A stretch of DNA of 64,000 bases from CAYLPJ01 sp964385465. GTDB lineage: Bacteria > Planctomycetota > Phycisphaerae > SM23-33. The position numbers were made by a program, and so were the translations under genes. The stretch is from positions 1 to 64,000 of the forward strand of contig CAYLPJ010000026.1 in assembly GCA_964385465.1 (NCBI GenBank). The letters run 5' to 3'. Shown here piece after piece: positions 59,345-64,000 of this stretch; the first letter of the stretch is position 1, and every line of letters begins with the position of its first letter. The notes beneath the pieces were generated by a model. That model did no database searches. It saw only the letters and a program-made list of their open reading frames with translations, and had not been told where the DNA came from.

Positions 59345-59857
59345 ATGGACGCCCACGAAGCCATCCTCACGCGACGAAGCATCCGCAGCTATGCCGACGG
59401 CGGCGTCGACGAGGCCGCCATCGAAAGGCTCCTCCGCGCCGCCATGGCCGCGCCGTCGGCGGGAAACCAGCAGCCGTGGCATTTCGTCGTCCTCACCGAA
59501 CGCCGCCTGCTCGACGCCATCCCGCAGTTCCACGAGTACTCGCAGATGCTCAAGCAGGCCCCGGCAGCCATCGTCGTCTGCTCCGACGGCGGGCGCGAGG
59601 GCATGAACGTGTACTGGCCCCAGGACTGTGCCGCCGCGACGGAGAACATCCTGCTGGCCGCCCGCGCCGAGGGGCTGGGCTCGGTGTGGCTGGGCATCTA
59701 CCCCGAGCGGGATCGCATCGCCAGGCTCCGCGAGCTGCTGGGGATGCCCGAGGAGATCACGCCGTTCTGCGTGGTGGCGGTCGGGCAGCCCGGCGAGGAC
59801 CCCGGCCCGGCGGACCGCTACGACGACGCCCGCGTCCACCGCAACGGCTGGGCCTGA
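59345..59857 (+). CDS. Nitroreductase-family flavoprotein
   Basis: A 170-residue FMN oxidoreductase of the nitroreductase family. Marks are ILTRRSIRSYADGGV near residues 6-20, the FMN-binding AAPSAGNQQPWHFVVLT near residues 36-52, and GLGSVWLGIYPER near residues 111-123. It probably reduces quinones or nitro groups, but the substrate in this operon is unknown. It starts 23 bases after the SDR and is followed after 4 bases by the GH127 gene, so co-transcription is likely. Confidence 0.9.
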   Translation: MDAHEAILTRRSIRSYADGGVDEAAIERLLRAAMAAPSAGNQQPWHFVVLTERRLLDAIPQFHEYSQMLKQAPAAIVVCSDGGREGMNVYWPQDCAAATENILLAARAEGLGSVWLGIYPERDRIARLRELLGMPEEITPFCVVAVGQPGEDPGPADRYDDARVHRNGWA

Positions 59858-59861
59858 CGCC

Positions 59862-61754
59862 GTGGCCGGCGCGGCCGAGACCGGGCCGTTCCGCCCGCCG
59901 GCGCTGAGGCCGCTGCCGCTGGGCCGCATCCGTCCGGCCGGGTGGCTGGCCGGGCAGCTTCGCATCCAGGCCGACGGGCTGACCGGACACCTCGACGAGT
60001 TCTGGCCCGACGTGGCCGACAGCGGCTGGATCGGCGGCGGCGCCGACGGCTGGGAGCGCGGCCCCTACTGGCTGGACGGGCTGGTGCCCTTGGCGTTCCT
60101 GCTGGACGACCAGCGCCTGCTGGGCAAGGCCCGGCGGTGGGTGGAGCATATCCTGGGCGCCCGGCACGCCGACGGCTGGCTGGGCCCCGACCGCCCCCGC
60201 CGCGGGGGCAAGGCCACCGACCGCCGCGACCCCTGGCCTGTGTTCGTCGCGATGAAGGCCCTGGCGCAGTACCAGGAGGCCACCGGCGACGGACGCGTCC
60301 TCGACGCCCTGCTCGCCGCCTGCCGCTGCATCGCCGACCTGCTCGACCGCCAGCCGCTGTTCGAGTGGAACCGGATGCGCTGGCCCGAGCTGGCGTGGCT
60401 GGCCCAGTGGCTCCACGACCGCACCGGGGACGCCGCCCTGCCCGCCCTGGTCGACAAGGCCGCCGGGCAGGGCTACGACTGGATCGCCCACTTCGCCGAC
60501 TTCCGCTACCGCGACCGCAGCGACCGCTGGAGCCACGAGACCCACGTCGTCAACAACGCCATGGGCCTCAAGGCCGCGGCGCTGCTCTGGCGACGGACCG
60601 GGCGCAACGACCACCGACGCGGCGTCGCCGACGCCCTGGCCGCCCTCGACCGTTGCCACGGGCAGGCGACGGGCGTCTTCACCGGCGACGAGTGCCTGGC
60701 CGGCACGAACCCATCGCAGGGCACGGAGCTGTGTGCGGTCGTCGAGATGATGTTCTCGCTCGAGGTCGCCGCGGGAATCACCGGCGAGCCGGCCCTCGCC
60801 GACCGCCTCGAACGCGTCGCCTTCAACGCCCTGCCCGCCGCCTTCCGCCCCGACATGTGGGCCCACCAGTACGATCAGCAGGCCAACCAGGTCCTCTGCC
60901 GGCGCGACGACGACGCCCCCTGGACCACCAACGGGCCCGACGCGAACCTCTTCGGACTCGAACCCCACTACGGCTGCTGCCTGGCCAACATGCACCAGGG
61001 CTGGCCCAAGCTCGCCAGCCACCTCTGGATGGCGGCGCCGGACGGCGGCCTGGCGGCCGTGGCGTGGGCGCCGTGTTCGCTCCGCCACGACACGCCCGCC
61101 GGGCCGGTCGAGCTCGAATGTCGCACCGAGTACCCCTTCGGCGAGACCGTGGAGCTGACCGTCCGCGCCTCCCGGCCGACCGCCATGCCCCTGCACCTCC
61201 GCATCCCCGCCTGGGCGGACGGGGCCACCGTGACCGTCGCCGACGCCCCCCCCGCCGACGCCCCGGCCGGGGGGTTCTTCCGCCTCGACCGCACGTGGTC
61301 CGGCGAGAGCGTCGTGCGCCTGCACTTCCCGGCCGCGTGGCGGGTACAGAGGAGGCACCACGGTGCGGTGACGCTGCATCGGGGCCCGCTGGTGTACGCG
61401 CTTCGCGTGGGCGAGCGGTGGGAGCAGGTCGCGGGCCGGCGCCCCCACGCCGACTGGGAGGTCCTGCCGACCACGCCGTGGAACGTCGGCCTCCGGCTCG
61501 ACCCGGCCGACCTGGGGGAGGCGGTCCGGCTCCAGCGGCGAGGCGTCGGGGATCGCCCGTTTTCACCGGAGGGCGCGCCGCTGGTGGCGACCGTCCCGGG
61601 CCGGCGCGTGCCCGGCTGGACGCTGGCGCACAACGCCGCCGCGCCCCCGCCGGCGGGCCCCGTCGAAGGCGCCGGCGAGGTCGAGCAGTTTCCTCTGATA
61701 CCCTACGGGTGCACCAACCTCCGCGTGACGGAGCTGCCGCTTCTGCGGCAGTAG
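59862..61754 (+). CDS. GH127/DUF1680 glycoside hydrolase, possible beta-L-arabinofuranosidase
   Basis: A 630-residue enzyme of the GH127 (DUF1680) family, which includes beta-L-arabinofuranosidases with a zinc-bound cysteine nucleophile. The metal/nucleophile residues are recognisable: Glu289 and Cys291 in GTELCAVVE, and the Cys pair Cys372-Cys373 in YGCCLAN. Further family marks are WLAGQLRIQADGLTGHLDEF, GPYWLDGLVPLAFLLDD and HYVVNN-type THVVNNAMGLKAAAL. There is no signal peptide, so it is cytoplasmic and would act on imported oligosaccharides. A GTG start is assumed at 59862; the ribosome site is not strong. It sits at the end of the hexuronate operon. Confidence 0.88.
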   Translation: MAGAAETGPFRPPALRPLPLGRIRPAGWLAGQLRIQADGLTGHLDEFWPDVADSGWIGGGADGWERGPYWLDGLVPLAFLLDDQRLLGKARRWVEHILGARHADGWLGPDRPRRGGKATDRRDPWPVFVAMKALAQYQEATGDGRVLDALLAACRCIADLLDRQPLFEWNRMRWPELAWLAQWLHDRTGDAALPALVDKAAGQGYDWIAHFADFRYRDRSDRWSHETHVVNNAMGLKAAALLWRRTGRNDHRRGVADALAALDRCHGQATGVFTGDECLAGTNPSQGTELCAVVEMMFSLEVAAGITGEPALADRLERVAFNALPAAFRPDMWAHQYDQQANQVLCRRDDDAPWTTNGPDANLFGLEPHYGCCLANMHQGWPKLASHLWMAAPDGGLAAVAWAPCSLRHDTPAGPVELECRTEYPFGETVELTVRASRPTAMPLHLRIPAWADGATVTVADAPPADAPAGGFFRLDRTWSGESVVRLHFPAAWRVQRRHHGAVTLHRGPLVYALRVGERWEQVAGRRPHADWEVLPTTPWNVGLRLDPADLGEAVRLQRRGVGDRPFSPEGAPLVATVPGRRVPGWTLAHNAAAPPPAGPVEGAGEVEQFPLIPYGCTNLRVTELPLLRQ

Positions 61755-61795
61755 CGGCCGAGGGGGCACTTCCCGTCGCCGTTTGCCGGCGGAAC

Positions 61796-61823
61796 TAAAG
61801 CCGCCCCCCGGTCCCGCCGATGA
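61796..61823 (+). promoter_or_regulatory. Candidate sigma-28 (FliA)-type promoter
   Basis: TAAAG (61796-61800) and GCCGATGA (61816-61823) are separated by 15 bases. This is close to the FliA consensus TAAAG-N14-GCCGATAA, one base longer. It stands about 160 bases before the response-regulator gene. A TATAAT-type box is not seen nearby. The leader of about 150 bases has no obvious known structure. Confidence 0.5.
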
Positions 61824-61983
61824 GTGCCTTTGTCAGGGATCAATCGCAACCCGCCCCTACCGGGCGCTGAGGCACACGGTGAGCGAACCGGGTGGTCCGG
61901 GCACGTCAGTCCGGGCCGGTGCGCAAACCGTCTGTTGAGGCCACGGCCGCCACGGCGGCACCGGAGCAGGAGCGCGGCACGTC

Positions 61984-62442
61984 ATGCGAACCCTGATAGC
62001 CGATGACGACCCCCTCTACCTGACCCTCCTGGAAGACCTGCTGGCCCGCTGGGGCCATGACGTGGTCGCCACCCGCGACGGGCGGGAGGCCTGGGACGCC
62101 TGGAAGGGCTCCGACGACATCCCCCTGATGCTCCTGGACTGGATGATGCCGCAGATGGACGGATACGAGCTCTGCCGCACCATCCGCGCCGACGGCCCCG
62201 ACGCCGACACGCCCTACATTATCCTCATCACCGGCAGCCGGGGGGAGAAGGACCTCATGCGGGTCCTCGTCGCCGGGGCGGACGACTACCTCATCAAGCC
62301 GTTCCAGCCGTCCGACCTCCAGGTCCGCCTCCGTGCCGCACAGCGGATCATGGACCTCCGCGACCAGGTCGCCAGGCTGCAAGCCGAGCTGGCCGGTACA
62401 AACCTGCTGACGGGGGCAGACCACCAGAGGAGTTGCACATGA
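61984..62442 (+). CDS. Single-domain response regulator with coiled-coil tail
   Basis: A 152-residue receiver. The acidic cluster Asp7-Asp9, the phosphorylation site Asp52 in LLDWMMPQMDGYE, the switch Thr in LITGSRG, and Lys in DDYLIKPFQPSD are all present, so it is expected to be phosphorylated. Residues about 115-152 form a short helix rich in Arg, Leu and Gln that may dimerise. The stop overlaps the start of the Hpt gene by 4 bases (ATGA). The three genes at the right end form one unit. Confidence 0.92.
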   Translation: MRTLIADDDPLYLTLLEDLLARWGHDVVATRDGREAWDAWKGSDDIPLMLLDWMMPQMDGYELCRTIRADGPDADTPYIILITGSRGEKDLMRVLVAGADDYLIKPFQPSDLQVRLRAAQRIMDLRDQVARLQAELAGTNLLTGADHQRSCT

Positions 62443-62813
62443 CCCCCCCCAAGCCCGAAGCCACCGCCCCCCCCCGCACCGAGGACATTCTGCGATCGGA
62501 GTTCGCCGACGACCCCGGCTTCGCCGAAATCCTCGACCAGTTCGTCGGCAACCTGCCGGCTCGCATCGAGGCCGTCGAGGAGGCCGTCGGCGCCGGCGAC
62601 CTCCAGACCGCCGCACGCCTGGCCCACCAGATCAAGGGCGTCGGCGGCGGCTACGGTTACCCGGCCCTGACGGAGGCCGCCGCCGCCCTGGAGCAGGCGG
62701 CCTCGGCGAACGACCGCGAATCGGTGTCCCTGACGCTGGGCGCCCTGCGCGACGTCGCGGGCGCCGTGGCGAGAGGCCATCAGCCCGCCAAGAAAGAGGA
62801 GGCGCGCCCGTGA
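62439..62813 (+). CDS. Histidine phosphotransfer (Hpt) protein
   Basis: A 124-residue helical Hpt protein. The phospho-accepting His63 is in ARLAHQIKGVGGGYGYP, and the helix spacing is typical. It can pass phosphate between receivers. GAGGAG stands 6 bases before the ATG. It overlaps the response-regulator stop and the next gene's GTG start (GTGA). Confidence 0.9.
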   Translation: MTPPKPEATAPPRTEDILRSEFADDPGFAEILDQFVGNLPARIEAVEEAVGAGDLQTAARLAHQIKGVGGGYGYPALTEAAAALEQAASANDRESVSLTLGALRDVAGAVARGHQPAKKEEARP

Positions 62814-63781
62814 AGGTCCTGATCGTCGACGACAGCCCGGACGCCCTGGCCCTGGCCAAGGTCCGCCTGGCCCCCGAGGGCCTGGACATCTGCACGGCCG
62901 GGACCGGCAAGGAAGGCATCGAGGTCACCCGCCGCGAGGAGCCGGACCTGGTGCTTCTGGACATCGAGATGCCGGACATGTCGGGCCTGGAGGTCTGCCG
63001 GCAACTGAAGGCCGATCCGCAGTTGTGCATGATCCCGGTGATCTTCCTGACGGCCTCGTCCGGCTCGGAGGACCGCGCCCGCGGCCTGGACCTCGGCGCG
63101 GTGGACTACGTCGCCAAGCCGTTCGACGAGATCGAGCTCCGCGCCCGCGTCCGGGCGGCCCTGCGGACCAAGCACCTCCAGGACCTGCTGATCAGCTACG
63201 CCCACATCGACCCCCTGACCGGCCTGGGCAACCGCCGCGCGCTGATGGATCGCCTCCAGCAGGAATGGAAGCGTATCCAACGCTACGGCGGGACGCTGTC
63301 GTTCGTGATGGCCGATGTGGACCACTTCAAGAAGGTCAACGACACGTACGGCCACAGCGTCGGCGACCGCTGGCTGGGCGAGATCGCCCGCATCCTCCAG
63401 GCGCAGTGCCGCGGCAGCGACTTCCCCGCCCGTTACGGCGGAGAGGAGTTCGCCCTCATCGTCGCCAACGAATGCGCCGACGACGCCGCGCGCCTGGCCG
63501 AGCGATGCCGCGCCGCCATCGAGAACACCAGCCTGCCCGTCGGCAAGGGGGAGGTCCGCGCCACCGCCAGCTTCGGCGTGTGCGACTCCGGGACCGCCGA
63601 CGACGGCGACCAGCTCGTCCGTCTCGCCGACGCCGCGCTGTACCGCGCGAAGGAGAGCGGCCGGAACCGCGTCGAAGTCGCCGACCGCAGCGACGCCACC
63701 GAGCCGGTGAAGGTCCGCCAGCGCGACGAGGCCGAGAGCCACCCCCGCCCCGACACCCGGCCCACCTGCACCACAATCTGA
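62810..63781 (+). CDS. Receiver-GGDEF diguanylate cyclase (PleD-like)
   Basis: A 323-residue protein with a receiver domain (residues about 1-120: Asp7-Asp8, phosphorylation site Asp51, Thr81, Lys103) and a GGDEF domain (about 130-290). The active site reads GGEEF (210-214), the I-site RGSD stands at residues 201-204, and the metal-binding Asp169 is in VMADVDHF. It is expected to make c-di-GMP when phosphorylated and to be feedback-inhibited. GTG start in a GTGA overlap with the Hpt gene, with GAGGAGG upstream. It is the closest intact counterpart of the degenerate protein at 26172. Confidence 0.93.
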   Translation: MKVLIVDDSPDALALAKVRLAPEGLDICTAGTGKEGIEVTRREEPDLVLLDIEMPDMSGLEVCRQLKADPQLCMIPVIFLTASSGSEDRARGLDLGAVDYVAKPFDEIELRARVRAALRTKHLQDLLISYAHIDPLTGLGNRRALMDRLQQEWKRIQRYGGTLSFVMADVDHFKKVNDTYGHSVGDRWLGEIARILQAQCRGSDFPARYGGEEFALIVANECADDAARLAERCRAAIENTSLPVGKGEVRATASFGVCDSGTADDGDQLVRLADAALYRAKESGRNRVEVADRSDATEPVKVRQRDEAESHPRPDTRPTCTTI

Positions 63782-64000
63782 CCGTCGGGAACGAACGACA
63801 TGGACCCCGTGCGACAACTCATCCCAACGGTCGGCATGGCGGGCGGCCATTCTGCCACCACCACCGCCGCCCGACAGCCGGCCGTCCACCCGGCGCCCGC
63901 CCACGCGGCGCGCCGGCCTCCTTGCCTGGCAGGCCGATTCCCGGCCTCCACCCACTCTCTGTGCCCGGCACGTCCCCGGCCCTGCCCTACCTTTCAGGGC
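63782..64000. other. Window edge, no gene assigned
   Basis: An in-frame ATG at 63800 opens a frame that runs to the window end, but it lacks a good ribosome site and its translation is low-complexity (Ala/Pro/Arg-rich). No feature could be supported. Confidence 0.35.

Noticed and set aside
1..64000. tRNA, rRNA, CRISPR, integrase or transposase
   Set aside because: No conserved T-loop words with acceptor stems, no regularly spaced repeats, and no recombinase motifs were found by eye.

Overview
The window is strongly GC-rich bacterial chromosome and looks like a member of the Planctomycetota, most likely a Phycisphaerae-type lineage. The pointers are: three secreted proteins ending in PEP-CTERM sorting tags, a sulfatase, several Gfo/Idh/MocA oxidoreductases (one with a Tat signal), a DUF4838 protein, a GH123 and a GH127 enzyme, a giant HEAT/propeller protein with a CXXCH motif of the kind seen in planctomycete HzsA-related proteins, many lipoproteins and a pseudopilin. 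No tRNA, 5S/16S/23S rRNA, CRISPR array, transposase or phage gene was recognised.

Layout. 1-9.2 kb: a repeat-bearing non-coding stretch, a flavin-reductase-like protein, a lipoprotein, a TauE/SafE permease, a rhomboid-TPR protein followed by two polytopic membrane proteins, a lipoprotein peroxiredoxin, a stand-alone TrpB2-type tryptophan synthase beta chain behind a consensus promoter, and a small Cys-rich protein. 9.3-14.9 kb (minus): a pseudopilin, a membrane-anchored HEAT protein and the giant HEAT/discoidin/propeller/CXXCH protein, arranged like an operon. 15-17.6 kb: a sulfatase, a long inverted-repeat element and an MNT/HEPN pair. 17.7-23.8 kb (plus): a URO-D-like protein, a DegT-type aminotransferase, a ceramidase-like hydrolase and a GAF-containing PEP phosphotransferase (PtsP type). 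23.8-31 kb: a PEP-CTERM protein, a Gfo/Idh/MocA protein, a degenerate receiver-GGDEF protein, an M28-type peptidase and a serine hydrolase fused to a propeller-like half. 31-38 kb (plus): an FGE-like lipoprotein, a Tat-exported Gfo/Idh/MocA protein, a DUF4838 protein, a kelch-like protein, an AAC(3)-family acetyltransferase and another Gfo/Idh/MocA protein, several with 4-base stop/start overlaps. 38.3-46.8 kb (minus): a TPR protein, a large glycosidase-like protein, a cysteine-desulfurase-family protein, a lipoprotein, a class III aminotransferase, a PEP-CTERM protein and an orphan HicB. 47-51.1 kb: a 3D-domain protein with a long leader, a TPR protein and metalloprotease pair, and a large (Alu-containing) SRP RNA. 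51.2-55.3 kb: a dispersed repeat, a GH123 enzyme, a stand-alone copy of its N-terminal domain and a PEP-CTERM protein. 55.4-61.8 kb (plus): gnd, uxaE, a mannonate-type SDR, a nitroreductase and a GH127 enzyme, a probable uronate/plant-polysaccharide catabolic operon. 61.8-63.8 kb: response regulator, Hpt and receiver-GGDEF genes that overlap each other, behind a sigma-28-like promoter.

The most unusual things are a two-copy ~147-bp repeat with conserved hairpins around an AT-rich core (1091-1237 and 51260-51405), a receiver-GGDEF protein that has lost the key catalytic residues of both domains but keeps a c-di-GMP I-site motif, two different long-inverted-repeat elements, and the carbohydrate cluster at 31-38 kb with an embedded AAC(3)-like enzyme. 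Family names come from motif recognition by eye; no database search was possible.
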